NCBI RefSeq assembly: GCF_900101175.1
Contig: NZ_FNFQ01000001.1
Location: 310,001 to 374,000, forward strand
Length of the DNA: 64,000 nt
DNA from: Stenotrophomonas pavanii
Lineage (GTDB): Bacteria; Pseudomonadota; Gammaproteobacteria; Xanthomonadales; Xanthomonadaceae
Reading direction: 5' to 3'
The position numbers were made by a program, and so were the translations under genes. How positions within the stretch are numbered: the stretch's first letter is position 1; every line of letters starts with the position of its first letter. Of the stretch, positions 29,658 to 39,341 are shown piece after piece. Below the pieces are notes generated by a model that saw only the letters and a list, made by a program, of their open reading frames with translations, ran no database searches and was not told the DNA's origin.

Positions 29658-30496
29658 GCCTCACCACCGCCCTGACGTACGCCCTGCCCCACCGCCTGCT
29701 GTCTTCGATGGCGCGTTCGCTGGCGTACTCGGACGATCCGCGCGTGTCGCGCTGGCTGATCGACACGGTCACCCGCAAGTTCAACGTGAACCTGGACGAA
29801 GCGGCCAACCCGGACCCGCGCAGCTATGCGACCTTCAACCAGTTCTTCACCCGCGCGTTGAAGCCGGGCGCCCGCGTGGCCGACGCCGATCCGCGCAGCC
29901 TGGTGATGCCGGCCGACGGCAGGATCAGCCAGCTCGGCAGGATCGAGGCCGGCCGCATCTTCCAGGCCAAGGGCCAGTCGTTTACTGCCGCCGAACTGCT
30001 GGGCAGCGCCGAGGATGCCAAGCCTTACAACGATGGCCTGTACGCCACCGTGTACCTGTCCCCGCGCGACTACCACCGGGTGCACATGCCGTGGACCGGC
30101 ATCCTGCGCGAGACCGTGCACGTGCCGGGGCGCCTGTTCAGCGTCGGCCCGGCGGCGGTCAACGGCGTGCCTCGCCTGTTCGCACGCAACGAGCGCCTGG
30201 TCTGCCATTTCGACACCAGCTTCGGGCCGATGGCCAGTGTGATGGTGGGTGCGCTGCTGGTGTCCGGCGTGGAAACCGTCTGGAGCGGCGAGGAGATTCC
30301 GCACTACGGCGATCGCATCACCCGCAAGGACTACCGCGGCCAGGGCATCAGGCTGGAGCGTTTCGCCGAGATGGCGCGCTTCAACTACGGCTCGACCGTG
30401 ATCGTGCTGCTGCCGCCGGGCGTGGCCGAGTTCGCCCCGCACCTGGACGCCGAAAGCCCGGTGCAGCTGGGCCAGGCGCTGGCGAAGCTGCGCTGA
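29654..30496 (+). CDS. psd: Phosphatidylserine decarboxylase proenzyme
   Basis: Psd forms phosphatidylethanolamine at the inner membrane. The 280-residue proenzyme self-cleaves at the GST motif to create the pyruvoyl group; here the motif reads [14 protein letters not shown] (E. coli has LGST), and the serine is intact. Other family segments are [26 protein letters not shown] and [16 protein letters not shown]. The start overlaps the Sco stop (ATGA). A REP pair follows directly. Confidence 0.96.
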   Translation: MSLTTALTYALPHRLLSSMARSLAYSDDPRVSRWLIDTVTRKFNVNLDEAANPDPRSYATFNQFFTRALKPGARVADADPRSLVMPADGRISQLGRIEAGRIFQAKGQSFTAAELLGSAEDAKPYNDGLYATVYLSPRDYHRVHMPWTGILRETVHVPGRLFSVGPAAVNGVPRLFARNERLVCHFDTSFGPMASVMVGALLVSGVETVWSGEEIPHYGDRITRKDYRGQGIRLERFAEMARFNYGSTVIVLLPPGVAEFAPHLDAESPVQLGQALAKLR

Positions 30497-30502
30497 GGCT
30501 TC

Positions 30503-30576
30503 GGGAGTGCCGGCCACTGGCCGGAATCTCCGTTGATCCAATGCGTCGGGCATTGCCGGCCAGCGGCCGGCACTAC
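30503..30576. repeat. Inverted REP pair (REPIN-like, GTAG type)
   Basis: Two TGCCGGCC-type stems face each other (about 30505-30526, with one substitution in the loop and a lost end, and 30553-30576, perfect with a GTAG head on the minus strand). The pair fills the psd-rraB convergent gap and spans 74 bp, like that at 24.6 kb. Confidence 0.8.
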
Positions 30577-30587
30577 CGGTGCGCGCG

Positions 30588-30935
30588 TTACTGCAGGGCC
30601 GGGGCCGGGCCGACGTCCATGCCGTCGTAGTCCTCCACGCCCTTTTCCTTGGCCAGCGCTGCGAATTCCTGGTTGCGGCGATCCAGCGACGCTTCGTCGT
30701 GGATTTCCACGCGCTCCACGTGCAGCACGTGGAACGGCGCGTCACCCTCTTCCGGCTCCTGCTCGAACAGTTCCACGAAGGTGTAGCCCTGCGCCTGCAG
30801 GTGCCCGGCCAGTGCCTGCAACGGCTCAGCGGTGGAGTGCACGAAGAAGTAGCCCCACAGCAACGGGCCGTTGATGTCCCAGTCGGTGTTTTCGCGGAGG
30901 TTGGCGAACAGGTTGCGGGTGTCTTCGAGATCCAT
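30588..30935 (-). CDS. RraB-family ribonuclease E inhibitor-like protein
   Basis: The 115-residue product matches the RraB family (regulator of RNase E activity B). Conserved blocks are NTDWDINGPLLWGYFFV, LQAQGYTFVELFE and LHVERVEIHDEASLDRRNQEF, ending YDGMDVGP. From E. coli, RraB binds RNase E and alters degradosome composition; whether this protein does so in Stenotrophomonas is inference. The ATG at 30933-30935 is chosen over an open frame further upstream. It follows the lytic transglycosylase gene by 23 bp. Confidence 0.85.
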   Translation of the reverse strand: MDLEDTRNLFANLRENTDWDINGPLLWGYFFVHSTAEPLQALAGHLQAQGYTFVELFEQEPEEGDAPFHVLHVERVEIHDEASLDRRNQEFAALAKEKGVEDYDGMDVGPAPALQ

Positions 30936-30958
30936 GTGGGTTCCAGGGGTCGGGGGGA

Positions 30959-32569
30959 TTACTTGTCGCAGCCCTGCAGCTTCAGCGTCTGGCCATGGCG
31001 CAGGCTGTAGGCCGGCGCCTTCAGGCCGTTGGCGCGGGCCAGCGTCGGCACGTCGCACTGGAACTTCGCCGCGATGGCACCCAGGGTTTCACCGCGGCCC
31101 ACCTTATGGCTGCGCACCGGCTTTGGCCGCGCAGCCGGTGCCGGGCGTGGCGTCGACACCGGCGCCACCGGCGCGGTCGGCACGCTGGTGGAGGCCGCCG
31201 CATCGGCCACCGGCACCACGCCGCCCACCGCCACGCTGCCGGTGTAGCTGGCCGCGGTCGGGCGCTTGATCGCAGCATTCAGATCGGCGGTGATCAGGGT
31301 GCGGGCCAGGTCGGCACGCGGGCCACTGATGCAGTTGCGCTGGTACAGGCCAGCGATGCGGGTGGTGGCATTGATCAGGGTGCCGGCCGGGATCCAGCCA
31401 TCGGCTTCATAGCGCGGGTTGAGGTTGCGCAGCGCGCGCATGTAGCCGTCGCGGGTGCCGTGGCTGCCCAGGCAGATGGTCAATTCGTAGATGGTGGTGG
31501 ACTTGGCCAGGCGCAGCGTGGCCGGCTGCGCGCTGATCTTCGGGAACTCCACGCCATACTGCTGCGGGTGCAGGAAGATCCAGGCCGCGGCAATCACCAT
31601 CGGCACATAGTCCTTGGTTTCACCCGGGAACTGGTTGTAGACGCTGTCGGTCCAGAAGCTCTGGCCGGCGCTCTGCTTGAACACGCGTGCGGCACGGCCT
31701 TCACCACCGTTGTAGGCGGCCACCGACATTTCCACGTTGTTGTTCAGTTCGCGCAGGCGTTCGTTGAGGTAGCTGGCGCTGGCTTCGGCGGCACTGCGTG
31801 CATCGAAGCGGGTGTCGAACCCGGTGCCGTCCGGGCCGAGGCCGAAGCGGCGGCCGGTGGCCGGCATGAACTGCATCAGGCCGGCGGCGCCGGCGCGCGA
31901 GGACGCATGCACGCGGCCGTTGGATTCCTTGGCCATGATGCCGAACAGCAGTGCTTCGGGCAGGCCGCGCTTTTCCCACTCCGGCCACATCACCGCGCGC
32001 AGGTTCTGGTAGTTCTCGTAGCTGGTCAGCAGCGCCGGGCGCATGTCGGTCAGCCAGCGGCGGATGCCGGCCTGCACCGCCGGGTTGTATTCGACCATGC
32101 TGTCGAAGGCGTGCCGCTTGTCGTTCAGCAGCGCGGCAGCGCGCGCGGCCTCGGGCACGTCCGCGGTGAGCGGGCCGATGTGGTCGGGGTCGGCTTCCAG
32201 GCGGTCACCGCCCTCGTCGGCCACCTCATCGCTGGCGGCCGCATCGGCGTCGTGCTTGAGCAGGCGCTTGTAGCTGGCCAGCAGGGTGCCCATCTGGCAG
32301 CCCTTCTGCTTCACGCAGTCGTTGAGGACATCTTCCATGTCCTCCAGCGCGGCATCGGCCTCGTTGCTGCCCTTGGGATCGGCATTGGAGACCAGCAGCA
32401 GGGCGTCGCTGTAGCGCTTCTCGGCGGCGGTCATGCGCTGCTGCAGCGCATCCACCTTCACCTTGTCCCGGGCCGAAACCCGCTGTGCGTGGGCGTCGGG
32501 CGCCAGGGAAACCAGGCCGGCCAGGGCCAGCAGCGGCCAACCGCGGGAAATCAGGACAGGAACGGGCAT
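30959..32569 (-). CDS. Membrane-bound lytic murein transglycosylase-like protein with LysM domain
   Basis: This exported enzyme cleaves peptidoglycan glycan strands to 1,6-anhydro ends. A signal peptide (WPLLALAGLVSLAPDAHAQ) precedes an alpha-helical region; the SLT domain has the catalytic glutamate in IMAKESNGRVHASSRAGAAG and LMQFMPATGRRFGL, then NVEMSVAAYNGGEGR. A C-terminal LysM unit (HKVGRGETLGAIAAKFQCDV, about residue 490) binds peptidoglycan. The ATG at 32567-32569 gives 536 residues. The architecture is that of MltD-like enzymes, with one LysM and a Pro/Ala linker. Confidence 0.9.
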   Translation of the reverse strand: MPVPVLISRGWPLLALAGLVSLAPDAHAQRVSARDKVKVDALQQRMTAAEKRYSDALLLVSNADPKGSNEADAALEDMEDVLNDCVKQKGCQMGTLLASYKRLLKHDADAAASDEVADEGGDRLEADPDHIGPLTADVPEAARAAALLNDKRHAFDSMVEYNPAVQAGIRRWLTDMRPALLTSYENYQNLRAVMWPEWEKRGLPEALLFGIMAKESNGRVHASSRAGAAGLMQFMPATGRRFGLGPDGTGFDTRFDARSAAEASASYLNERLRELNNNVEMSVAAYNGGEGRAARVFKQSAGQSFWTDSVYNQFPGETKDYVPMVIAAAWIFLHPQQYGVEFPKISAQPATLRLAKSTTIYELTICLGSHGTRDGYMRALRNLNPRYEADGWIPAGTLINATTRIAGLYQRNCISGPRADLARTLITADLNAAIKRPTAASYTGSVAVGGVVPVADAAASTSVPTAPVAPVSTPRPAPAARPKPVRSHKVGRGETLGAIAAKFQCDVPTLARANGLKAPAYSLRHGQTLKLQGCDK

Positions 32570-32691
32570 TGATGGCACTGTGTGCGAAACAGGCAGGCAG
32601 AGTAGCGGCGCCGCCAAGGTCCGGGCAAGCCGACCTTCGGACCGTCACTGCCGGCGGTTAACATTGGGCTATTCATCACAAGGGCTGGACC
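32570..32691. promoter_or_regulatory. Divergent lytic transglycosylase / HerA-like promoter region
   Basis: This 122-bp spacer separates the divergent genes. TTAACATTGGGCTATTCAT (about 32658-32676) is the only AT-rich patch and is the likely plus-strand promoter core. An SD-like AAGGG lies about 9 nt before the start at 32692. No operator was recognised. Confidence 0.35.
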
Positions 32692-34197
32692 ATGGATCCG
32701 ATTCTGCTCGGCAAAGGCATTACCGACGATATTGCCGTCACCCTGCTGCCGAAACTCGGCAACCGCCACGGCCTGGTGGCCGGCGCCACCGGCACCGGCA
32801 AGACGGTGACCCTGATGACGCTGGCCGAGGGGTTTTCGCGACTGGGCGTGCCGGTGTTCCTGGCCGATGTGAAGGGCGATGTGTCCGGCCTGGCGGTGCC
32901 CGGCAGCGGTGCCGAGAACCTGCTGCAGCGTGCCGCCGAGATCGGCGTGGCCGACTATGCGCCGGCCGCCAGCCCCGCCATCTTCTGGGACCTGTACGGC
33001 AAGCTCGGCCATCCGGTGCGCACCACGGTCAGCGAGATGGGCCCGACCCTGCTGGCGCGCATCCTCGAATTGAACGACACCCAGGCCGGCGTGCTCGACA
33101 TCGTGTTCAAGCTGGCCGACGACCGCGGCCTGCTGCTGCTGGACATGGACGACCTGCGCGCCCTGCTCGGCCTGGTCGCCGAGGAGCGCAAGGACATCTC
33201 CACCGAGTACGGCCTGGTCAGCGCGCCGTCGATCGCCGCGATCCAGCGTTCGGTGCTGCGCCTGGCACAGGACGGTGGCGAGCATTTCTTCGGCGAACCG
33301 GCGCTGGAGCTGGCCGACATCATGCGGGTCAACCACGACGGCCGCGGCGTGATCGGCATCCTTGCCGCCGACCAGCTGGTACTCAAGCCCAAGCTGTACT
33401 CCACCTTCCTGCTGTGGCTGCTGTCGGAGCTGTTCGAGCAGCTGCCGGAAGTGGGCGACCTGGACAAGCCGAAGCTGGTCTTCATCTTCGACGAGGCGCA
33501 CCTGCTGTTCGATGACGCACCGCCGTCGCTGGTGCAGCGCATCGAGCAGGTGGTGCGGCTGATCCGCTCCAAGGGCGTGGGCGTGTACTTCTGCTCGCAG
33601 TTCCCCGACGACGTCCCGGGCAACATCCTTGGCCAGCTCGGCAACCGCGTGCAGCACGCGCTGCGTGCGTTCACCCCGCGTGACCAGAAGGCGGTGAAGA
33701 CCGCGGCCGAGACGTTCGTGCCGAACCCGAAGCTGGACGTGGCCAAGGTGCTGAGCCAGCTCGGCACCGGTGAGGCACTGGTCTCCACGTTGCAGGACAA
33801 GGGCATCCCGATGCCGGTGCAGCAGACCCTGATCGCGCCGCCGCGCTGCAGGATGGGCCCGATCACCGAGGCCGAGCGCGCCCAGGTGCGTGCCGGCAGC
33901 CCGGTCGGCAGCCGCTACGACACCGCGGTCAACCGCGAATCGGCCGCCGAGCTGCTGGCCCAGCGCGCGCAGAAGAGCGTCGAGAAGGCACAGGCGCCGG
34001 CCGCGCGCAGCCGCGAGCAGGACGACGCACAGGAAGGCGGGTTCGGCCAGGCGATCAAGGACGCGATCTTCGGCACCAAGCGCCGCCAGGGCATGATCGA
34101 AACCATGGCCAAACAGACCACGCGCACCGTCGGTACCAAGCTGGGCAACCAGATCGTGCGCGGCATCCTCGGCGGCATCTTCGGCGGCAAGCGCTGA
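32692..34197 (+). CDS. HerA-like helicase/ATPase (DUF853, YjgR family)
   Basis: This is a cytosolic P-loop ATPase of the HerA/FtsK superfamily. Walker A is GATGTGKT at residues 31-38, and Walker B is [13 protein letters not shown] near residue 262. The C-terminal part ([20 protein letters not shown]) and a glycine-rich end match the YjgR/DUF853 family, whose function is unknown; ring-shaped DNA or protein translocase activity is inferred. 501 residues is normal. It stands alone, with an inverted repeat behind it. Confidence 0.9.
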   Translation: MDPILLGKGITDDIAVTLLPKLGNRHGLVAGATGTGKTVTLMTLAEGFSRLGVPVFLADVKGDVSGLAVPGSGAENLLQRAAEIGVADYAPAASPAIFWDLYGKLGHPVRTTVSEMGPTLLARILELNDTQAGVLDIVFKLADDRGLLLLDMDDLRALLGLVAEERKDISTEYGLVSAPSIAAIQRSVLRLAQDGGEHFFGEPALELADIMRVNHDGRGVIGILAADQLVLKPKLYSTFLLWLLSELFEQLPEVGDLDKPKLVFIFDEAHLLFDDAPPSLVQRIEQVVRLIRSKGVGVYFCSQFPDDVPGNILGQLGNRVQHALRAFTPRDQKAVKTAAETFVPNPKLDVAKVLSQLGTGEALVSTLQDKGIPMPVQQTLIAPPRCRMGPITEAERAQVRAGSPVGSRYDTAVNRESAAELLAQRAQKSVEKAQAPAARSREQDDAQEGGFGQAIKDAIFGTKRRQGMIETMAKQTTRTVGTKLGNQIVRGILGGIFGGKR

Positions 34198-34209
34198 TCT
34201 GCCACGGCC

Positions 34210-34248
34210 GGGGTCAGAGCCCTTTCCGCTGGAAAGGGATCTGACCCC
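34210..34248. repeat. Imperfect 18-bp inverted repeat (GGGGTCAG...CTGACCCC)
   Basis: Left arm 34210-34227 (GGGGTCAGAGCCCTTTCC), 3-nt loop GCT, right arm 34231-34248; 17 of 18 positions pair. It lies between the HerA-like gene and greB, where it could act as a transcription barrier. This type of sequence looks like a mobile dispersed palindrome rather than an ordinary terminator, because no T-run follows. Its family is not known to me with certainty. Confidence 0.75.
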
Positions 34249-34285
34249 GCTTCCCGTTCGTCATCCAGAAAAGAAGCCGTATTGC

Positions 34286-34792
34286 ATGTCGCGTTGGCGT
34301 CCCCCCGCAGAAAAAAGCACGGCCCTGATCACCGCCTCCGGGCATGCGCGGCTGAAGGCCGAACTGGACGAGCTGTGGCGCGTGCGCCGTCCGGAGGTGG
34401 TGAAGGCACTGGCCGCCGCCGCCGCAGAAGGCGACCGTTCCGAGAACGCCGAATACACCTACCGCAAGAAACAGCTGGGCGAGATCGACCGCCGGGTTCG
34501 CTACCTGACCAAGCGGCTGGAATCGCTGCGCGTGGTCGATACCACGCCAACCGATCCACAGGCGGTGTTCTTCGGTGCGTGGGTGGAACTGGAGAACGTG
34601 GACAGCGGCGATACCAGCCGCTACCGCATCGTCGGGCCGGATGAAACCGATGCCGGCCTGGGCTGGATCAGCATCGATTCGCCCCTGGCCAGGGCACTGC
34701 TGAAGAAGCGGCTGGACGATGAGTTCTCGGTGGAGCTGCCCGGCGGCCAGTTCACCTTTGCGGTGATCGGGGTCGAGTACGCGCCGTTGTAG
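34286..34792 (+). CDS. greB: Transcription elongation factor GreB
   Basis: GreB rescues backtracked RNA polymerase by stimulating transcript cleavage through its secondary channel. The 168-residue sequence has the N-terminal coiled coil with acidic tip ([20 protein letters not shown]) and [17 protein letters not shown], and a C-terminal FKBP-like domain with [13 protein letters not shown] and [14 protein letters not shown], which is typical of GreB rather than GreA. The stop TAG (34790-34792) is the head of a REP element. Confidence 0.96.
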   Translation: MSRWRPPAEKSTALITASGHARLKAELDELWRVRRPEVVKALAAAAAEGDRSENAEYTYRKKQLGEIDRRVRYLTKRLESLRVVDTTPTDPQAVFFGAWVELENVDSGDTSRYRIVGPDETDAGLGWISIDSPLARALLKKRLDDEFSVELPGGQFTFAVIGVEYAPL

Positions 34793-34953
34793 AGTCGACT
34801 GTCGGTCGACTAGCGCGCGAAGCGCGGCACAAACCTCCGCAGCCGGACGGCAAACGCACCGCGATCCTCATCGCCGCTGATGACTCGCCGGAGCCATCTG
34901 TCAGGCGTCCACGGCCTCGGAACGAAGCGCAGTCGACTGACAGTCGACTCTAC
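34789..34953. repeat. Long-spaced inverted REP pair (GTAG-AGTCGACTG type)
   Basis: Two copies of GTAGAGTCGACTGTCGGTCG-type palindromes flank a 118-bp core: 34789-34812 on the plus strand and 34931-34953 inverted. They differ by one base within the first 23 nt. The left GTAG ends greB and the right GTAG ends the DUF3025 gene, so each copy supplies a TAG stop. The core has no gene. The stem differs from the TGCCGGCC family. Confidence 0.8.
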
Positions 34954-35786
34954 ATGGCCCCGTGCAATGGTGGCGGGTACGTGCGCCCCGCACGCAGCGG
35001 GCGGAAGTAGTCGGCATTGCGATAGAAGGCGGAATCCTGCACGTCGTGCCAACCCGGGATTCCAGCCAACGGCAGCGGACGCAGCTGCAAGGGATCGGTC
35101 ACTGCCCGGCCCTCGGCGATGGCCGCGGTCACCGCGTCAACACAGGCCGCATCGGCATCGCTTTGCACCACCACGCACTTGCCCACCAGCAATCGCCCCG
35201 GCAGCAGCGCCTGCTCCATCAGCGCATGCCCGAACACCGCCACGATGGCGATGTCGCCGCTGTGCCAGCGCATCGGCTCGAACACTGCAGGCCAGTCATG
35301 CCCATCCCACGCGCGCAGCATCGTGCCATCGCGCACACGCACGATCACGCCGGTCTCGTCGAACTGGGTCAGGGCGGCCTGCGCACGGTTGCGCTGGCCG
35401 GGTGGCATGGCCTCGATATGCCGGCACTGCTGCACGTTGAGCGCACGTTTCAGCTGCGGGTAGGCAGCCCACACCAGCGCATTGAACAGGTCGTGCCAGT
35501 TGTCGGCGCGGGTGGCGATGCACCCCCGCGCGATGCGGGTTTCGTAGTGCAGCCCATCGGCCAGCAGCGCGGCATCCTGTTCGACCAGGCGCTTGCCCGG
35601 CACGGCCAGGCGTGCATCCAGCGCCGCGACGGATGGCCATGCAGTGGCGTCCAGCAGGTCACGGAAGCCCTGCAAGCCGGCGAACAGCGGATGCTCGAAA
35701 CGCCGTGCAGCCACCGCCGCACGTGGCGGCGGGACGAAGCGCCGTGAACCGCCGCCGTCCCCGGTGGCGGTCGGCGCCAGGGTCAC
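34950..35786 (-). CDS. DUF3025 domain-containing protein
   Basis: This 278-residue soluble protein matches DUF3025, best seen in [20 protein letters not shown] and [20 protein letters not shown], motifs shared by the family. No signal peptide or membrane segment is visible. Function is unknown. The GTG start (35784-35786) overlaps the rimO stop, so it is coupled to rimO. Its stop TAG (34950-34952) belongs to the GTAG head of a REP element. Confidence 0.85.
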   Translation of the reverse strand: MTLAPTATGDGGGSRRFVPPPRAAVAARRFEHPLFAGLQGFRDLLDATAWPSVAALDARLAVPGKRLVEQDAALLADGLHYETRIARGCIATRADNWHDLFNALVWAAYPQLKRALNVQQCRHIEAMPPGQRNRAQAALTQFDETGVIVRVRDGTMLRAWDGHDWPAVFEPMRWHSGDIAIVAVFGHALMEQALLPGRLLVGKCVVVQSDADAACVDAVTAAIAEGRAVTDPLQLRPLPLAGIPGWHDVQDSAFYRNADYFRPLRAGRTYPPPLHGAM

Positions 35787-37144
35787 AGCACCTTGAGGTC
35801 GAATGCCGGGCGGGTAGCGGCGGGCAGCGCGTCACCGTACAGGTCGTGCTCGTCGCTCTCGGTGATTTCCACGTCGACGAACTCGCCCACGCGCAGCGGC
35901 ACCTGGTCGGCGTTCTGGATGTGCACCAGGCCATCGATCTCCGGCGCATCGGCCCTGGAACGGGCCACGGCGATATCGCCTTCGATGGCGTCGACCAGGC
36001 ACTGCTGCACGGTGCCGATCCTGGCCTCCAGGCGTGCGGCGGAGATCTGCGCCTGCTTCTCCATGAAGCGGGCCAGACGCTCCTGCTTCACTTCCTCCGG
36101 CACCGCATCGGGCAGATCGTTGGCGGTGGCCCCCTCGACCGGCGAATAGGCGAACGCGCCGACGCGATCCAGCTGCGCTGCGTCGAGGAACGACAGCAGT
36201 TCTTCGAACTCGGCCTCGGTCTCGCCCGGGAAGCCGACGATGAAGGTCGAACGCACGGTGATGTCCGGCGCGATACGGCGCCAGTTCTGCACGCGCTCCA
36301 GGGTCTTCTCGACCGCGCCGGGGCGCTTCATCATGCGCAGGATGCGCGGGCTGGCATGCTGGAACGGGATGTCCAGGTACGGCAGGATCCGGTTCTCGGC
36401 CATCAGCGGCACGATCTCGTCCACGTGCGGGTACGGGTAGACGTAGTGCATGCGCACCCATGCATCGAGTTCGGACAGGCCTTCGCACAGCGCTTTCAGG
36501 CGGGTCTGGTAGGCCTTGTTGCGCCACATCTTCTCGGCGTACTTCACGTCCACGCCGTAGGCCGAGGTGTCCTGCGACACCACCAGCAGCTCACGCACGC
36601 CGCCACGCACCAGGCGCTCGGCTTCACGCAGCACCTCATCCACCGGGCGCGAGACCAGCTTGCCGCGCATCGACGGAATGATGCAGAAGCTGCACGTGTG
36701 GTTGCAGCCTTCGGAAATCTTCAGGTAGGCGTAATGGCGCGGGGTCAGCTTGATGCCGTAGTCGGGCACCAGGTCCACGAACGGGTCGTGCTTGGGCGGC
36801 AGTGCTTCATGCACCGCCTCCATCACGCTCTGGTAATCCTGCGGACCGGACACCGCCAGCACGTTGGGGTACGCCTCGCGGATCTGCTCCGGGCGCTTGC
36901 CCAGGCAACCAGTGACGATGACCTTGCCGTTCTGGTTCATCGCCTCGCCAATGGCATCCAGCGACTCGGTCACCGCCGAATCGATGAAGCCGCAGGTGTT
37001 GACCACCACCACGTCGGCCGAGTCGTAGGACGGGACGATGTCGTAACCTTCCGAGCGCAGCTGGGTGAGGATGCGCTCGGAATCGACGAGGGCCTTCGGG
37101 CAGCCAAGGCTGACGAAGCCGACTTTGGGGTTCAGCTGGGACAT
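35783..37144 (-). CDS. rimO: Ribosomal protein S12 methylthiotransferase
   Basis: RimO is a radical-SAM enzyme that methylthiolates an aspartate of ribosomal protein S12. The N-terminal UPF0004 domain has [16 protein letters not shown] and [10 protein letters not shown]; the radical-SAM cluster is [14 protein letters not shown] (CxxxCxxC). A C-terminal TRAM domain (about residues 380-450) ends the protein. The ATG at 37142-37144 ([14 protein letters not shown]) gives 453 residues; the much longer upstream open frame antisense to other genes is spurious. Confidence 0.96.
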   Translation of the reverse strand: MSQLNPKVGFVSLGCPKALVDSERILTQLRSEGYDIVPSYDSADVVVVNTCGFIDSAVTESLDAIGEAMNQNGKVIVTGCLGKRPEQIREAYPNVLAVSGPQDYQSVMEAVHEALPPKHDPFVDLVPDYGIKLTPRHYAYLKISEGCNHTCSFCIIPSMRGKLVSRPVDEVLREAERLVRGGVRELLVVSQDTSAYGVDVKYAEKMWRNKAYQTRLKALCEGLSELDAWVRMHYVYPYPHVDEIVPLMAENRILPYLDIPFQHASPRILRMMKRPGAVEKTLERVQNWRRIAPDITVRSTFIVGFPGETEAEFEELLSFLDAAQLDRVGAFAYSPVEGATANDLPDAVPEEVKQERLARFMEKQAQISAARLEARIGTVQQCLVDAIEGDIAVARSRADAPEIDGLVHIQNADQVPLRVGEFVDVEITESDEHDLYGDALPAATRPAFDLKVL

Positions 37145-37342
37145 GGAATCGCGGGACTCTGGGGGCCTGGGCCCCTGCCGGCGTGGCAGGGGTTCCTGGG
37201 GGCCGGGGCCTGAAAGGGCGCCAGTATACCGGGGTTGGCGGCCATGCTCTGAACGGCCAGCCGCCCGATCACGCACAGCCGCTGACATCGTGCTAACCGG
37301 CACAGCACCGACAATGCAGCTCTGTTCCCAGCAACGAGGAAG
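37145..37342. other. Divergent rimO / dienelactone hydrolase intergenic region with hairpin
   Basis: This 198-bp region contains CCCCTGCC-GGCGT-GGCAGGGG (37172-37192), an 8-bp stem 28 bp upstream of rimO, within its probable leader. ACGAGGAAG just before 37343 is a good SD for the plus-strand gene. Apart from these nothing is recognised. Confidence 0.5.
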
Positions 37343-38020
37343 ATGACGATGGCCGAGTGGATCACCCTGGATACGCATCACGGCCCGGTACGGGCCTGGC
37401 AGGCCCTGCCGGACGGCAGCGCGCGTGGCGGCCTGGTGGTGGTGCAGGAGATCTTCGGCGCCAATCCGCACATCCGCAGCGTGGCCGAGCGCTTCGCGGC
37501 CGAAGGCTATGCGGTGCTGGCGCCTGCGTTCTTCGACCTGCTGGACGGCACCGACGCCGATCCGGACGCCCTGCCGTACGACGCCGAGGGCGTGAAGCAG
37601 GGCCTGGAACGGGTCGGCGCACTGGGCATGGAGCGGGCGCTGGAAGTGGTCCGGGCCGCCGCAACCCGGCTGGCCCCTCATGGCAAGGTCGGCACGGTCG
37701 GCTACTGCTGGGGCGGCACGGTGGCGTTGCTGTCGGCACTGCGCCTGGGGTTGCCGTCGGTCAGCTATTACGGTGGGCGCAACGTGCAGTTCCTCGACGA
37801 AGCGCCCAAGGCCCCGGTGATCTTCCACTTCGGTGCGCAGGACCGCAGCATCCCGCCGGAAGCGGTCCAGGCCCACCGTGAGAAACTGCCGCAGATGGCC
37901 ACCTACGTCTATCCGGCCGACCACGCCTTCAACCGGGAGGTCGGACATGCGTATGATCCAGACAGCGCCGCCCTGGCGCTGCAACGCACCCTGGACTTCT
38001 TCTCGGAGCATCTTGGATGA
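37343..38020 (+). CDS. Dienelactone hydrolase family protein
   Basis: This is an alpha/beta hydrolase of the DLH family with a cysteine nucleophile: GYCWGG near residue 120, the aspartate in [10 protein letters not shown] and the histidine in YPADHAFNR complete the triad. The N-terminal [20 protein letters not shown] is the family signature, including the glutamate that primes the cysteine. 225 residues is normal. AGGAAG 6-11 nt upstream supports a start at 37343 or the ATG at 37349. It may hydrolyse small lactones or esters; the substrate is unknown. It overlaps the HIT gene by 4 bp. Confidence 0.9.
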   Translation: MTMAEWITLDTHHGPVRAWQALPDGSARGGLVVVQEIFGANPHIRSVAERFAAEGYAVLAPAFFDLLDGTDADPDALPYDAEGVKQGLERVGALGMERALEVVRAAATRLAPHGKVGTVGYCWGGTVALLSALRLGLPSVSYYGGRNVQFLDEAPKAPVIFHFGAQDRSIPPEAVQAHREKLPQMATYVYPADHAFNREVGHAYDPDSAALALQRTLDFFSEHLG

Positions 38021-38439
38021 GCGAATTCGAACTCGATTCACGCCTGGCCACCGATAGCGTACTGGTGGCGGAAGGACCGTTGTCGCAAGTGCGGCTGATG
38101 AACGACGAACGATTCCCCTGGCTGGTGCTGGTACCGCGCCTGGCCGGGGTGACCGAGTGGATCGAGCTGGATGGCGAGCAGCAGGACAAGCTGCGCACCG
38201 AGCTCAACCGCGCCTGCAAGGCCCTGAAAGGCTCCGACGGCGTGGAGAAGATCAACATCGGGGCGCTGGGCAACATCGTGCGCCAGCTGCACTTCCATGT
38301 GATCGGCCGCCATGACGGCGATCCGGCGTGGCCGGGCCCGGTCTGGGGCAGCGGCCCGGCGCATCGCTACGAGCCAGCGGCGCTGGACCAGCATGTCGCC
38401 TACTGGAAGGAACGGCTAGGATATCCGGCCCAGTCCTGA
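38017..38439 (+). CDS. HIT-family nucleotide hydrolase/transferase-like protein
   Basis: This 140-residue histidine-triad protein carries the HxHxH-type motif in [14 protein letters not shown] ([10 protein letters not shown]) near residue 93 and the upstream NIGALGNIV helix. It resembles the HIT proteins encoded next to dienelactone hydrolases in xanthomonads and pseudomonads. The family cleaves phosphoanhydrides or phosphoramidates of nucleotides; the substrate is unknown. The ATGA overlap couples it to the hydrolase. Confidence 0.88.
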   Translation: MSEFELDSRLATDSVLVAEGPLSQVRLMNDERFPWLVLVPRLAGVTEWIELDGEQQDKLRTELNRACKALKGSDGVEKINIGALGNIVRQLHFHVIGRHDGDPAWPGPVWGSGPAHRYEPAALDQHVAYWKERLGYPAQS

Positions 38440-38454
38440 GCGTTTGCCGACCCG

Positions 38455-38622
38455 ATGCGATTCAACCTCGTTGCCGCCGTCCTGCTGATCCTGATCGGCC
38501 TGTTCATGCTCGCCAGCAACCTCGGCTGGACGCACCTGAACCTGTCCAAGCTGCTGCTGACCTGGTGGCCGGTGGCACTGGTGGGCGTCGGCATTGCGAT
38601 GCTGTTCGGTCGCGGCAAATAA
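38455..38622 (+). CDS. Small membrane protein, DUF5668/LiaI-LiaF-like
   Basis: A 55-residue frame starts at ATG 38455, 15 bp after the HIT gene stop. It has two hydrophobic helices (LVAAVLLILIGLFMLASNLGW and WWPVALVGVGIAMLF in overlapping parts) separated by THLNLSKLLLT, and ends GRGK. The pattern of two helices with a short amphipathic loop containing a W-W-P motif is that of DUF5668, which forms the transmembrane part of LiaI/LiaF-like proteins. Function is unknown. A hairpin downstream supports it as the last gene of the operon. Confidence 0.75.
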   Translation: MRFNLVAAVLLILIGLFMLASNLGWTHLNLSKLLLTWWPVALVGVGIAMLFGRGK

Positions 38623-38627
38623 GCAAA

Positions 38628-38645
38628 GGCGGCGCAAGCGCCGCC
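38628..38645 (+). terminator. Hairpin after the small membrane gene
   Basis: GGCGGCG-CAAG-CGCCGCC forms a perfect 7-bp stem 5 bp after the stop. No T-tract follows, so it may act as a weak terminator or stability element. Confidence 0.55.
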
Positions 38646-38661
38646 CTCTGCCCTGCCAGGA

Positions 38662-38680
38662 AGCCGAGCATGGCTCGGCT
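38662..38680. repeat. REP-like palindrome AGCCGAGC...GCTCGGCT
   Basis: An 8-bp perfect stem with loop ATG, 10 bp from the dcd stop, in the convergent gap. The stem resembles another Stenotrophomonas palindrome family, but the GTAG head is missing (CCATAAC follows). Confidence 0.5.
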
Positions 38681-38690
38681 CCATAACCGA

Positions 38691-39263
38691 TCAGGTCCGC
38701 GGCAGGGTCACGCCGGTCTGGCCCTGGTACTTGCCGCCTCGATCGCGGTACGAGGTCTCGCAGACGTCATCGGCGGCCGCCTGGAAGAACAGCATCTGCG
38801 CCACGCCTTCATTGGCATAGATGCGCGCCGGCAGCGGCGTGGTGTTGCTGAATTCCAGGGTGACGTGGCCTTCCCATTCCGGTTCCAGCGGGGTCACGTT
38901 GACGATGATGCCGCAGCGCGCGTAGGTGCTTTTGCCCAGGCACACCACCAGGGTGTCGCGCGGGATGCGGAAGTACTCCACCGTGCGCGCCAGCGCGAAG
39001 CTGTTCGGCGGGATGATGCACTCGTCGGCGGTGATGTCGACGAAGCTGCCCGAGTCGAAATGTTTGGGGTCGACAATCGTCGAGTTGATGTTGGTGAACA
39101 CCTTGAACTCGCGCGAGCAGCGCACGTCGTAGCCATAGCTGGACGTGCCGTAGCTGACGATGCGCTGGCCGTTGGCCTGCTTGACCTGCCCGGCCTCGAA
39201 CGGCTCGATCATGCCGTGCTGCTCGGACATGCGGCGGATCCAACGGTCACTCTTGATGCTCAT
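38691..39263 (-). CDS. dcd: dCTP deaminase
   Basis: Dcd deaminates dCTP to dUTP for thymidylate synthesis. The 190-residue product has the N-terminal [12 protein letters not shown], the [10 protein letters not shown] motif with active-site serine and arginine, and the catalytic glutamate in [21 protein letters not shown] and the C-terminal [16 protein letters not shown] are typical. The length fits the monofunctional trimeric enzyme. It lies 78 bp downstream of apbC, in the same direction. Confidence 0.97.
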   Translation of the reverse strand: MSIKSDRWIRRMSEQHGMIEPFEAGQVKQANGQRIVSYGTSSYGYDVRCSREFKVFTNINSTIVDPKHFDSGSFVDITADECIIPPNSFALARTVEYFRIPRDTLVVCLGKSTYARCGIIVNVTPLEPEWEGHVTLEFSNTTPLPARIYANEGVAQMLFFQAAADDVCETSYRDRGGKYQGQTGVTLPRT

Positions 39264-39302
39264 GCTTTGTCCTGGGGGTACGAGGGGGCGCGAGGATTCT
39301 AG

Positions 39303-39332
39303 CAGGGGCCCGGCCTCGGCCGACGGCCCCTG
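39303..39332 (-). terminator. Hairpin behind apbC
   Basis: CAGGGGCC and GGCCCCTG (39303-39310, 39325-39332) form an 8-bp stem about 10 bp after the apbC stop, with a GC-rich loop and no clear T-run. It could reduce read-through into dcd. Confidence 0.45.
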
Positions 39333-39341
39333 CCCCGGCGC

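Noticed and set aside
35783-38041. 752-codon minus frame extending rimO upstream
   Set aside because: The extension lies antisense to the dienelactone hydrolase gene and across the intergenic region; RimO proper begins at MSQLNPK.
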